A model generated the notes under the pieces. That model was not told the DNA's origin. It worked only from the letters and a program-made list of their open reading frames with translations, and did not search any database. The position numbers and the translations under genes are program-made. Shown one piece after another: positions 16,958 through 25,948 of a DNA stretch of 64,000 nucleotides (the stretch's first letter is position 1; every line of letters begins with the position of its first letter). Origin of the DNA: Niabella beijingensis. Lineage in GTDB: Bacteria > Bacteroidota > Bacteroidia > Chitinophagales > Chitinophagaceae. The stretch lies in the NCBI RefSeq assembly GCF_020034665.1, contig NZ_JAIQDI010000002.1, positions 2,170,001 through 2,234,000 of the forward strand, written 5' to 3'.

Positions 16958-16994
16958 AAAAAAAACAGCCTCAAACCCAAGAAGGGTTTGAGGC
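16957..16994 (-). terminator. intrinsic terminator of grpE-dnaJ
   Basis: Perfect 11-bp stem GCCTCAAACCC / GGGTTTGAGGC (16968-16978 and 16984-16994) with a 5-base loop; on the minus strand it is followed by TGT and a run of Ts (plus-strand As 16957-16965). It lies 43 bp beyond the dnaJ stop. Confidence 0.92.
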
Positions 16995-17037
16995 GGGTAT
17001 AAACTTGAAGACCTGGGCACCCGGCCCGGGTGCACTT

Positions 17038-18192
17038 TTAGCTGAACAGGTCCCTTATTTTTTCAAAGAATCCTTTTTCGGCTTTTTCCGGTTGCGGCTT
17101 CAGATTGGAGGATTCCGAGAGTCTTTCCAGCAATTCTTTTTCTTCTTCGGTCAGCTGCTGCGGGGTCCATACATTCACCTGGATCAGCTGATCGCCTTTT
17201 TCATAATGAGAATGTACATTGGGAAATCCTTTACCTTTTAAACGGAAGATCTTGCCGCTTTGTGTGCCCGGCGGGATCTTGATCTTTGCGCGCCCGTCGA
17301 TGGTAGGCACTTCCAGGCTGGTGCCGAAAACAGCATCCGTAAACGAAATATGCAGGTCGTAAGCCACATTCAGCCCTTCGCGGTGCAATTCTTTATGCGC
17401 CTCTTCTTCGATCAGAACGATCAGGTCCCCGGCCATACCGCCACGTTCCCCGGCATTACCCTTACCGCTTACACTCAGCTGCATGCCCGCTTGTACGCCT
17501 GCCGGAACGTCAATGGTGATCGTTTCTTCTGCATATACCCGGCCTTCTCCTTTACAGCTGCCGCATTTTGCGGTGATGGTCGTTCCTTCGCCGTTACAGG
17601 TCGGACAGGTGGTTACGGTCTGCATCTGCCCGAGGAAGGTATTCTGCACGCGGCGTACCTGTCCGGAACCCTGGCAGGTGGAACAGGTCTGTACACTTCC
17701 TTTATCCTTGGCACCGCTGCCGTTACAGGTGGTGCAGGTCACATATTTTTTTACCTTAATGTTCTTGGTAACCCCTTTTGCAATCTCTTCATAGCTCAGC
17801 TTCAGCTTTACCCGGAGGTTACTTCCCCGCACACCGCGGGCACGCTGTCCCTGGCGGCTGCGTCCGCCTCCGAAGAAGCTGCCGAACAGGTCTTCCCCGA
17901 ACACATCTCCGAACTGGCTGAAGATGTCATCCATATTCATACCGCCACCAAAACCACGGCCGTTGCCGCTTACACCCGCATGGCCAAACCGGTCGTACTG
18001 CGCCCGCTTATCTGTATCACTTAATATTTCGTACGCTTCCGCGGCCTCCTTGAATTTATCTTCAGCAGCTTTGTCACCGGGATTCCGGTCCGGGTGATAC
18101 TGCATTGCTACTTTACGATAGGCTTTTTTTATTTCATCAGCCGCGGCTGATTTGGATACGCCCAGTACTTCGTAATAATCTCTTTTTGACAT
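17038..18192 (-). CDS. dnaJ: chaperone protein DnaJ
   Basis: Hsp40 co-chaperone that delivers unfolded proteins to DnaK and stimulates its ATPase. The 384-aa type I layout is complete: J-domain with HPD at 33-35, a Gly/Phe-rich linker (about 70-115, with [11 protein letters not shown]), four zinc-finger CxxCxGxG repeats (about 150-230: [32 protein letters not shown]), then the two C-terminal substrate-binding beta domains ending in a Lys/Glu-rich tail. It starts one base after the grpE stop, so the two are translationally coupled. No CIRCE operator is visible upstream of the pair. Confidence 0.97.
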   Translation of the reverse strand: MSKRDYYEVLGVSKSAAADEIKKAYRKVAMQYHPDRNPGDKAAEDKFKEAAEAYEILSDTDKRAQYDRFGHAGVSGNGRGFGGGMNMDDIFSQFGDVFGEDLFGSFFGGGRSRQGQRARGVRGSNLRVKLKLSYEEIAKGVTKNIKVKKYVTCTTCNGSGAKDKGSVQTCSTCQGSGQVRRVQNTFLGQMQTVTTCPTCNGEGTTITAKCGSCKGEGRVYAEETITIDVPAGVQAGMQLSVSGKGNAGERGGMAGDLIVLIEEEAHKELHREGLNVAYDLHISFTDAVFGTSLEVPTIDGRAKIKIPPGTQSGKIFRLKGKGFPNVHSHYEKGDQLIQVNVWTPQQLTEEEKELLERLSESSNLKPQPEKAEKGFFEKIRDLFS

Positions 18193-18193
18193 C

Positions 18194-18748
18194 TTATTTA
18201 CCTACTACAACTTTTGCGTGACGGATAATTTTATCATTCAGATAGTAGCCTTTCGTTACTTCATCCACCACCTTGCCCCGCAGCTCCGGTTTGGGAGCAG
18301 GGATTTCCGTAATGGCCTCAAAAAGATCCGGATCAAAATCCTTTCCAATGGCTTCCATGGGTTTTAATCCTTTCGACTGAAGCACATTTCTCAATTTATT
18401 AAAGACCAGCTTAATGCCTTCTTTCAGCGCGATGGTATCATCCGATTTCTCCATTTCGGCCTGTGCCCGGTCAGCATCATCCAGTACATCCAGCAGGTCG
18501 GTGATCACATCCTTCCCGGCAGTCTGGAACAATTCGATACGTTCTTTTGCTGTCCGCTTTCTGAAATTATCAAATTCTGCAGCCAGACGCATGTATTTAT
18601 CCTTGCTTTCACGGAGTTCAGCTTCCAGCGCTTCCTGGTCGGATTCCCCCAACGGGTCTGTCAAATGTTCCGTTCCGCTAACATTTTCATCAGCATTGAT
18701 ATTCAATCCATTGTTTTCATCCTCAGGAATATGCGTATTTTCGTTCAT
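18194..18748 (-). CDS. grpE: nucleotide exchange factor GrpE
   Basis: Exchange factor for DnaK, releasing ADP. 184 aa. The N-terminus (1-45) is acidic and disordered ([22 protein letters not shown]), followed by the long coiled-coil helix ([25 protein letters not shown]) and the C-terminal beta domain with the GrpE signature region [20 protein letters not shown] and [25 protein letters not shown]. First gene of the grpE-dnaJ operon; the 199-bp upstream region is shared with the divergent plug-domain gene at 18948. Regulation is not visible: no TTAGCACTC/GAGTGCTAA repeat. Confidence 0.96.
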   Translation of the reverse strand: MNENTHIPEDENNGLNINADENVSGTEHLTDPLGESDQEALEAELRESKDKYMRLAAEFDNFRKRTAKERIELFQTAGKDVITDLLDVLDDADRAQAEMEKSDDTIALKEGIKLVFNKLRNVLQSKGLKPMEAIGKDFDPDLFEAITEIPAPKPELRGKVVDEVTKGYYLNDKIIRHAKVVVGK

Positions 18749-18947
18749 ATCTTTTAATCATTTTAGTTGGCTAACCTTTCAGGTCAATAATATTGCCAAG
18801 ACTGTTATAGAGACAAAATGGCGGTTTATTTACAAGATTTTCTGCAAAAATGGGAAATTCAAAAAAAACTGCCTCTGTTTTAAGCTTTTACACACTTTGT
18901 AAGTCAAAAAATCAGTAGTTTCAATTTCCAAAAATAACACTAATCCA

Positions 18948-21344
18948 ATGATTCAGAAAAAGCTGGTTATTTTAGCCATCGCTATATGCGGACTGCTTGC
19001 TGCAGGGGCGCAAACACCGGAACAAACGCTTAATAACTGGTCGGAAAAAAACAGCATAGAGAAACTTTACCTCCACCTCGACCGGGAATCGTATATCGCG
19101 GGCCAGTCGATCTGGTTCAAAGGATACCTGATGACGGACTATGTACCCAGTCTCCGGACCTCTACCGTATATGTGGAACTGCTCGACAATAATTCCGCCG
19201 TAGTCATGCGCAATATCTTTCCTGCTTATTTAGGGGTTACCCTCGGACAGATCGAAATACCCGAAACCTTTGTATCCGGTTCCTATCAGCTCAGGGCCTA
19301 TGCCCCGCTGATGCTGAACCAGCCGGGATTTGTGTACAGCAAACGGATCGAGATCTTCGGCACCGCAGCCAAAGGAACAAAAACGAAAGAAACCACTGCA
19401 GCCACCAACTTGCAGTTCTTCCCGGAAGGAGGCAACCTTATCAATACCTTACTGAACAATGTGGCCTTTAAAGCCGTTGACCAGAACGGATATCCGGTTA
19501 CGGTTTCCGGTCAGCTAAAGAACAATAAAGGGGATGTGATCACCAGCATCTCCGCTACCCATGATGGTATGGGGCTGTTCACCCTGGTGCCCCAGCCTGC
19601 TGAAACCTATTATGTGGTGCTGGATCAGAACCCGGCCAAACAATACCCCCTGCCGGCAGCTACTGCCAGGGGCATCACCTTCAGCATCGCCAATTCGCCC
19701 AAAGGAAAGCAATTTAAGATCGAACATCCCCAGAATGTGCCGGAAGAATTCCGCGCAGCGTTCATGATCGGACAAATGGGAAACCAGGTGCTCTTTAAGC
19801 AACCCCTGCAACAGGGCAAAGACCTGATCGGCGGGGTGATCCAGACCAGCAACCTGTTATCCGGCATCCTTCATGTGACCGTATTCAACAAGGACAACAT
19901 GCCGCTGGCTGAGCGGCTCACATTCATTAACAATAAGGAATACATATTACCCGGCGAACTGGTGGAAGACACCCTGAACACGACCGCCCATCAGCGGAAC
20001 CGTTTCAGTTTAAACCTGAAGGACACCATCATCGGCAACTTCAGCGTTTCGGTTACCGATGCCGATTATGAAACCAGCGAATACCGGCCGCTCAATATCT
20101 ATTCCTATTTCCTTCTTAACAGCGACCTGAAGGGCTATATCCATAACCCTGCTTATTATTTCCGGTCGGATGCCGATTCTGTAAAGAATGCGCTGGATCT
20201 TGTAATGATGACCAACGGCTGGACCCGATTTAAGTGGAGCGAAGTGGTCAAGAATACGTTACCGATCAATCAATATAAAGATCCGGGGTATATCGACCTG
20301 AAAGGCAGGATAACGATAGAAGGAACCCGCAAGCCCTTTGCCAACAAGGATGTGGTAATGATGATGCGCCCGGTGGATACGTTGCTGGGAAGATCCGGAC
20401 CGCCCAAGATCATCCAGACCGACTCCGCTGGTGGCTTCCGGCTCGACTCACAGATCATCTTTGAGACCAACCGGATATTGTTTGCAGATATCAAGGGAGC
20501 AAAAAGCAAATACATCAAGGTAAAAATGGATTCCGACTCGCTGAACCGGAGCTATACCCTGGAGCCGGTGCAGATCCCCTACCGGGACACGATCAATCCG
20601 CAGACCGAAGAAAAGATGCTGGATGCCTACAATGATTACCTGACAGCAGAAGGACTGACATTAAAAAATGTGACCGTTAAAGGCCGGCAAAAATCCGAAA
20701 AGGAAAAGCTTGAGGATGAGTACACCAGCGGTCTCTTTTCCGGCGGCATCAATTCCCGGGTACTGGACCTCAGGAATGAACCCGGCGGAGGAATGAACAT
20801 CTTTGAATACATCCAGGGCCGGATTCCCGGTGTAACGGTAACCCGCGACCAGGAGGGCCAGTATGTGGTCCGCTACAGGGATGGCGGCTTTGGAAATGGT
20901 AAAATGGCCATTTACCTGGATGAAATGCCCACAGATCCGGTGTTTATAGAATCGATTCCCGTAAACCAGATCGCATTTGTAAAAGTGATGGGCAATTTTG
21001 TCGGCGCCTCCGGCGGAGGAAGCGCCCTGGCCATCTACATGAAAAAGGGAGCAGACCTGTCTGCAGCCACCGATGCCTCCACAGATATCATTGTTTATAA
21101 GGGCTACTCCATCATCAAACAGTTCTATGCGCCTGATTATGATCTTAAAAATATCGACGCTTCCAAACCGGACAACCGGCTGACACTTGCATGGATGCCG
21201 GATATTTCCCTGGCAAATGTGAGTCCCAAAGTGCCGGTGATCTTTTACAATAACGACCGCACCAAACATTTCAGGGTAGTAGTGGAAGGACTTACCAATG
21301 ACGGGCGGATGCTGATGATCGAAAAAACCGTAGGCGGCAATTGA
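18948..21344 (+). CDS. secreted MG2-domain protein with C-terminal TonB-plug domain, no beta-barrel (copy 1)
   Basis: 798 aa with signal peptide (MIQKKLVILAIAICGLLAAGAQ). Residues about 35-140 resemble a macroglobulin MG2 domain (EKLYLHLDRESYIAGQSIWFKGYL, then FVSGSYQLRAYAP). Beta-sandwich repeats continue to about 590, with a conserved LTFINNKEYI block near 325. Residues about 600-710 look like a TonB-dependent receptor plug: ITVKGRQ-like beta strand, NIFEYIQGRIPGVTV, AIYLDEMPTDP and ALAIYMKKG. The protein ends soon after, so there is no room for the 22-strand barrel. Such proteins are a Bacteroidota family of unknown function, predicted envelope or surface proteins. A paralogue follows 108 bp downstream. 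A 7-bp hairpin without a T-tract lies between them (21356-21372), so co-transcription is likely. Confidence 0.75.
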   Translation: MIQKKLVILAIAICGLLAAGAQTPEQTLNNWSEKNSIEKLYLHLDRESYIAGQSIWFKGYLMTDYVPSLRTSTVYVELLDNNSAVVMRNIFPAYLGVTLGQIEIPETFVSGSYQLRAYAPLMLNQPGFVYSKRIEIFGTAAKGTKTKETTAATNLQFFPEGGNLINTLLNNVAFKAVDQNGYPVTVSGQLKNNKGDVITSISATHDGMGLFTLVPQPAETYYVVLDQNPAKQYPLPAATARGITFSIANSPKGKQFKIEHPQNVPEEFRAAFMIGQMGNQVLFKQPLQQGKDLIGGVIQTSNLLSGILHVTVFNKDNMPLAERLTFINNKEYILPGELVEDTLNTTAHQRNRFSLNLKDTIIGNFSVSVTDADYETSEYRPLNIYSYFLLNSDLKGYIHNPAYYFRSDADSVKNALDLVMMTNGWTRFKWSEVVKNTLPINQYKDPGYIDLKGRITIEGTRKPFANKDVVMMMRPVDTLLGRSGPPKIIQTDSAGGFRLDSQIIFETNRILFADIKGAKSKYIKVKMDSDSLNRSYTLEPVQIPYRDTINPQTEEKMLDAYNDYLTAEGLTLKNVTVKGRQKSEKEKLEDEYTSGLFSGGINSRVLDLRNEPGGGMNIFEYIQGRIPGVTVTRDQEGQYVVRYRDGGFGNGKMAIYLDEMPTDPVFIESIPVNQIAFVKVMGNFVGASGGGSALAIYMKKGADLSAATDASTDIIVYKGYSIIKQFYAPDYDLKNIDASKPDNRLTLAWMPDISLANVSPKVPVIFYNNDRTKHFRVVVEGLTNDGRMLMIEKTVGGN

Positions 21345-21452
21345 TTTTTCTGATACGGTTATGTAATAACCGGGGAAAGCGCATCTCTAAATAGCTGCAA
21401 CCAAAGAACCATTTGCAGATTATTTTGTAACTTTCTTATAAAACATCAGGTA

Positions 21453-23834
21453 ATGATGCGCTTTTTTAAACTCATTGCAGCATTGGTTGCAATCACCTCC
21501 GCTGCACCGGTGTTCGGCCAGGATTTTGTGTCCCGCCTGGAGACGTGGAATGAAAAAAATCCCATTGAAAAAACATACCTCCAGCTGGACCGCGGAACCT
21601 ATTTCTCCGGACAAACGATTTGGTTCAAAGCCTATTTTTTATCCGGCTTTCTTCCGTCTGCTGCAAACTCAACGCTGTTTGTAGAATTATTAAACAATCA
21701 ATCGGCCCTGGTGCTCAAAAAGATCGTTCCCGTATTCGGGGCGCTCTCCTATGGCCAGTTCGACCTGCCGGATTCCCTACCTACCGGATCCTACCAGTTA
21801 CGGGCCTATACACCGCTGATGCTGAATTTTGATAAAGCTTACCTGTTTTCCCAAAGGGTAATGATCTACGGCCGCAATAAACCACGCGCGGTTCCGCCGG
21901 CACCGGCCGCGGTCAGTATCCGTTTTTTCCCCGAAGGCGGTAACCTGGTCTCGGGGATCAGCAATATTGTAGCATTTAAAGCAGTTGACCAGAATGGCCT
22001 GCCCGCCAACGTCTCCGGCGAGATCCGCGATGAAGCGAATAAAATGATCACTGCATTTACAAGCAGTCATAACGGGATGGGGCAACTTACCCTTACACCG
22101 GTTGCGGGTATGCGGTATCATGCGGCATTAACCGGACAGCAACAAGTGGAGTTGCCGCAAAGCAGCACGGAAGGCTTGGTGCTGAAATTAAAAAACGACC
22201 GTGCCGCCAAAACCTTTACGCTTGATTACAGGGGCAGCCGCTACACACCTGTATATATGGTTGGTCAGATGCAGCACCAGATCGTATTTAAACAAGCCCT
22301 CTCCTCCACAGGTAATAACCGGATAAACGGTGTCATTCAAACCGGCGACCTGCCATCCGGTGTATTGCAGATCACCTTTTTTAACAAAGATGGTATACCC
22401 CTTGCAGAGCGGCTGACCTTTATCAACAATAAAGAATACATACTACCGGCAACCTTCCGCGCCGATACACTGAATACAGCGCCCCGTAAACGGAATCATT
22501 TCAGCATTGAAGTTCCGGACAGCATCACCGGTAATTTCTCCGTTTCGGTAACCGATGCTGACTATGATGCAGCTGGAACCCGCCCGCAAAACATTTACAG
22601 TACGTTCCTGCTCACCAGCGATATGCCCGGGTATATACACGAGCCCGCCTATTACCTGGGCAATGATGCCGCGGCATCAGATGCAGTGGAACTCGTGATG
22701 CTGACCAACGGGTGGCGCCGGTTCAAATGGACCGATGTGACGGCCAATACCCTTCCGGAACCACAGCATAAAGACCCCGGTTTTATCAGTCTTTCGGGTA
22801 AGGCCACCATCGCCGGATCTGGCAGATCATTTGCAGACCGTGATCTGCTGGTATGGGTAGCTACCGATTCGGGCCGCAGTCTGCAGATGGTAAAAACGGA
22901 TGCAGAAGGCCGCTTCAAAATGGATTCTATGATCTTTTTTAATAAAGCAAGGGTGCTGTTCAGTGATGTGATGGGAACCAAAAACAAATTCCTTACCATA
23001 AAACTGAATGCCGATTCGCTGACCCGCTCTTATGCGCTTCCCCCTTTGAAACTTCCGCTGGACCCTGCAACCGGAACAACCGGCACGCTGCCGGTCAAAA
23101 TGAATACTGCCTATTTTGACTATACGCGCGGTGAAGGTGTAATGCTGGACAGCGTTGTGGTACTGGGAACCAGGAACCGGCTGCAGCAACTGGAAGAACG
23201 CTATATGAGCGGGTTGTTTGCCGGCGGTATCAATGCCCGGACGCTGGACCTGACCCGCGAGTTCATCCCTAACATGAACATCTTTGATTATCTGCAGGGG
23301 CGCATTCCCAGTCTGACCATTGAACGCGGTGGTCAGTTTGGGAATTACCGGTTGTTTTACCGGCAGGCCGGCGCCAGACAGCCCATGCAACTGTACCTGG
23401 ATGAAGTGCCCACCGACGCCAGCATGATCGCCGCTATTCCGCCTTCCGATATTGCGCTGGTAAAAGTATTTCCCAGTTTTGCGGGCGCACCCGGTGGTGG
23501 CGGCAATGGGGTGCTTGCGGTGTACACCAAACGCGGCGATGAACTCAACCGCTCTATGGAATCATCTGCCACCATTGTGGATTATGAAGGGTACAGCATT
23601 ATGAAGGAATTCTATGCCCCCGATTACGCCATACCTGCGGCCAACCAATACAACGACTACCGGCTGACGCTCGACTGGAAGCCCGAAGTATTTGTTTCCG
23701 GCAGCGATCAGCGCATCTCCATCCCTTTTTATAATAATGACCGTACCAGGCGGTTCAAGATAGTTGCCGAAGGAATTACCAGCACCGGTAAATTATTGAT
23801 GGTGGAGCAGTATGTGGAGCGGGGTACAAAATAA
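21453..23834 (+). CDS. secreted MG2-domain protein with C-terminal TonB-plug domain, no beta-barrel (copy 2)
   Basis: 793-aa paralogue of the preceding gene, similar from end to end: signal peptide ending VFGQ, EKTYLQLDRGTYFSGQTIWFKAYFL (MG2-like, about 38-62), RLTFINNKEYILPATF (about 325), DLLVW and VDAYF-type sandwich strands, then the plug-like part NIFDYLQGRIPSLTIERG, LYLDEVPTDAS and VLAVYTKRGDE (about 605-700) and no barrel. Sequence divergence shows an old duplication. Function unknown; one possibility is an accessory envelope protein that docks with outer-membrane transport or proteolysis systems. The stop at 23834 is 66 bp before the repeat array. Confidence 0.75.
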   Translation: MMRFFKLIAALVAITSAAPVFGQDFVSRLETWNEKNPIEKTYLQLDRGTYFSGQTIWFKAYFLSGFLPSAANSTLFVELLNNQSALVLKKIVPVFGALSYGQFDLPDSLPTGSYQLRAYTPLMLNFDKAYLFSQRVMIYGRNKPRAVPPAPAAVSIRFFPEGGNLVSGISNIVAFKAVDQNGLPANVSGEIRDEANKMITAFTSSHNGMGQLTLTPVAGMRYHAALTGQQQVELPQSSTEGLVLKLKNDRAAKTFTLDYRGSRYTPVYMVGQMQHQIVFKQALSSTGNNRINGVIQTGDLPSGVLQITFFNKDGIPLAERLTFINNKEYILPATFRADTLNTAPRKRNHFSIEVPDSITGNFSVSVTDADYDAAGTRPQNIYSTFLLTSDMPGYIHEPAYYLGNDAAASDAVELVMLTNGWRRFKWTDVTANTLPEPQHKDPGFISLSGKATIAGSGRSFADRDLLVWVATDSGRSLQMVKTDAEGRFKMDSMIFFNKARVLFSDVMGTKNKFLTIKLNADSLTRSYALPPLKLPLDPATGTTGTLPVKMNTAYFDYTRGEGVMLDSVVVLGTRNRLQQLEERYMSGLFAGGINARTLDLTREFIPNMNIFDYLQGRIPSLTIERGGQFGNYRLFYRQAGARQPMQLYLDEVPTDASMIAAIPPSDIALVKVFPSFAGAPGGGGNGVLAVYTKRGDELNRSMESSATIVDYEGYSIMKEFYAPDYAIPAANQYNDYRLTLDWKPEVFVSGSDQRISIPFYNNDRTRRFKIVAEGITSTGKLLMVEQYVERGTK

Positions 23835-23900
23835 AATACTGAACGTCACTAAAACGCCTTAACCGCATTGAAGCTGATGCCTTCATATTTTTAAAGATCA

Positions 23901-25207
23901 CCGGTGCGCTGCACCTGTTCACACCTGTTTTACCTTTTGGGCTATTGCGGTTGACGCCGCTAACGCAGCTTAGAAAATCAAACACCGTTTTCATGCGTTC
24001 TGAGATAAGGTGCAGCGCACCGGCTGCCCCGATAGCAAGATCATTATGTCGGTCATGAGCCGCAGCGCGGCGGTAACCTATCAAAAATTGTTGCATATCT
24101 ATGTACCTATGTTCCCGTTTGTTTTTGAACGATCGATTGATTCAGCCAATGCAATTCAAAAAAAACAAGCCGGAATTTCCTTTCCATCCATGGCTCAGGT
24201 GCAGCGCACCAGAAATCCCGGTAACAAGATCATGATATTACATGTGAGCCGCAGCGCAGCGGTAACCTGTCGGAAGATTATTTCATAATTATTGCACTTA
24301 TGTCCTTCTTGTTTTTGAGTTGCACTAAATTTGACGCTGCTAACCAGCTCAGAAAATCAAACACCGTTTTCAAGCCTTCCGAGATAAGGTGCAGCCCGCC
24401 GGCCGGCCCCGTAGCAAGATCATCACGTCAGGCATGAGCCGCAGCGCGGCCGTAACCTGTCGGAAGATTATTCATATTACTGCACTTATGCCCTCTTGTT
24501 TTTGAGTTGCACTAAATTTGACGCTGCTAACACAGCTCAGAAAATCAAACACAACTTTGCCTTCTGAGATAAGGTGCAGCGCGCCGGCCGCCTCGTAGCA
24601 AGATCATCACATCAGGTATGAACCGCAGCGCGGCCGTAACCTGTCGGAAGATTATTCATATTACTGCACTTATGCCCTCTTGTTTTTGAGTTGCACTAAA
24701 TTTGACGCTGCTAACACAGCTCAGAAAATCAAACACAACTTTGCCTTCTGAGATAAGGTGCAGCGCGCCGGCCGCCCCCGTATCAAGATCGTCACATCAG
24801 GCATGAGCCACAGCGCGGCGGTGAGCTGACAGAAGATTATTTCATATTACTGCACCTTATGCCCCTCTTGTTTTTGAATTGCACTAATTTGACGCTGCTA
24901 ACACAGCTCAGAAAATCAAACACGGTTTTCATGTCCTCTGAGATAAGGTGCAGCGCGCCGGCCGCCCCCGTAGCAAGATCATCACGTCAGGCATGAGCGG
25001 CGGTGAGAAAATAGCTTCATAGCTATGTGCCCCATGTTCCCGTTTGTTTTTGAACGATCGATTGATTCCGCCAATGCAATTCAAAAAAAACAAGCCGGAA
25101 TTTCCTTTCCATCCAAACACGGTTTTCATGTCCTCTGAGATGAGGTGCAGCGCACCGGTTGCCCCGATAGCAAGATCATTATGTCAGGCATGAGCCACAG
25201 CGCGGCG
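23901..25207 (+). repeat. left repeat array, leader plus seven hairpin units
   Basis: Leader 23901-24003 with inverted hairpin CCGGTGCGCTGCACC at 23901-23915. Units begin at 24004, 24196, 24383, 24568, 24752, 24942 and 25139 (the last truncated near 25207), spaced 184-197 bp. Each has hairpin 1, GGTGC-AGC-GCACC (or GCGCC), then about 40 bp containing a GTAGCAAGATCATCA-like core, then hairpin 2, GCCGC-AGC-GCGGC, and a spacer. Two spacer types occur: type A (core TGCACTAAATTTGACGCTGC) in units 2-5, type B (core GAACGATCGATTGATTC) in units 1 and 6. Units 3 and 4 are almost identical over their length. Unit 6 lacks hairpin 2 by an 8-base deletion. Confidence 0.85.
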
Positions 25208-25349
25208 ATGATATACCTGCGATAGCCATTTGTAAAAATAAACCGGCGCCGCTCAGCCATACCGACCAATATAATAACCTATTACGGATACTTTATCCAG
25301 GTTTCTACACGGAACACCGGTAATCAGCAATCGAAATAATAAACGGCAA

Positions 25350-25380
25350 TTTGAAATATATAAAAAATAAATTATATTTA
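25350..25380 (+). promoter_or_regulatory. promoter of the Y1 transposase gene
   Basis: TTTG at 25350-25353 and TATATTTA at 25373-25380, separated by 19 bases: a near-perfect Bacteroidota housekeeping promoter (consensus TTTG-N19-TAnnTTTG, one mismatch). It ends 17 bases before the ATG and lies in unique DNA outside the repeat array, so the gene is probably expressed independently of the repeats. Confidence 0.6.
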
Positions 25381-25397
25381 CTGCAAAAAAACCAGCT

Positions 25398-25865
25398 ATG
25401 GCAAACACCTACACGCAATGTTATGTGCATTTGGTCTTTTCTCCCAAAAACAGAGAAGCATTAATCAAATACCAGTGGCAGGATCAACTTGAAAAGTATA
25501 TCACCGGTATTATACAGAATCAAAAACACAAGCTGCTGGCCATTGGCTCAATGCCCGACCACATTCACATTTTCATTGGCTATAATATAAATCAGCTGAT
25601 ACCAGATCTTGTGGAAACAATAAAAACCTCTTCTTCTGCCTGGATCAAATACTCCGGGTTATCCGCTTTCAAATTTGAATGGCAACGGGGCTACGGCGCT
25701 TTTACGCATTCGCATGCCCAGGTAGACACTGTTATAAATTATATCCGTAACCAGGAGACACATCATAAAAAGAAAAGTTTTAAAGATGAATATCGCGACT
25801 TGTTAAAAGAGTTTGAAGTTGGATTTAATGAAAATTATCTATTTGACTTTTTTGACCAGCAATAA
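25398..25865 (+). CDS. REP-associated tyrosine transposase (IS200/IS605 TnpA-like, HUH/Y1)
   Basis: A 155-aa single-strand DNA endonuclease of the TnpA/RAYT superfamily; related enzymes recognise hairpins in single-stranded DNA and cut with a 5'-phosphotyrosine link. The HUH motif is His55-Ile-His57 in GSMPDHIHIFIG. The catalytic Tyr is probably Tyr115 in VINYIRNQETHHKKKSF. The opening MANTYTQCYVHLVFSPKNRE and FEWQRGYGAF are typical of the Bacteroidota branch. The length is normal, with no TnpB or RNA-guided partner. The flanking hairpin arrays make it a RAYT by context. Intact reading frame and own promoter suggest it is still made. By sequence alone it could be labelled an IS200-family transposase. 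Confidence 0.85.
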   Translation: MANTYTQCYVHLVFSPKNREALIKYQWQDQLEKYITGIIQNQKHKLLAIGSMPDHIHIFIGYNINQLIPDLVETIKTSSSAWIKYSGLSAFKFEWQRGYGAFTHSHAQVDTVINYIRNQETHHKKKSFKDEYRDLLKEFEVGFNENYLFDFFDQQ

Positions 25866-25948
25866 AATAAATGTCCTGTCTTTTTCTGAATGAAATCACA
25901 CAATATATTGGACAGTCCTATTATCAAACTAGCTTTTAACTAAAATTA

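Noticed and set aside
18749..18947. CIRCE heat-shock operator before grpE
   Set aside because: No TTAGCACTC-N9-GAGTGCTAA or close variant in the 199 bp upstream.
21356..21372. Hairpin CGGTTAT/ATAACCG between the two MG2-plug genes as terminator
   Set aside because: No T-tract follows on either strand.
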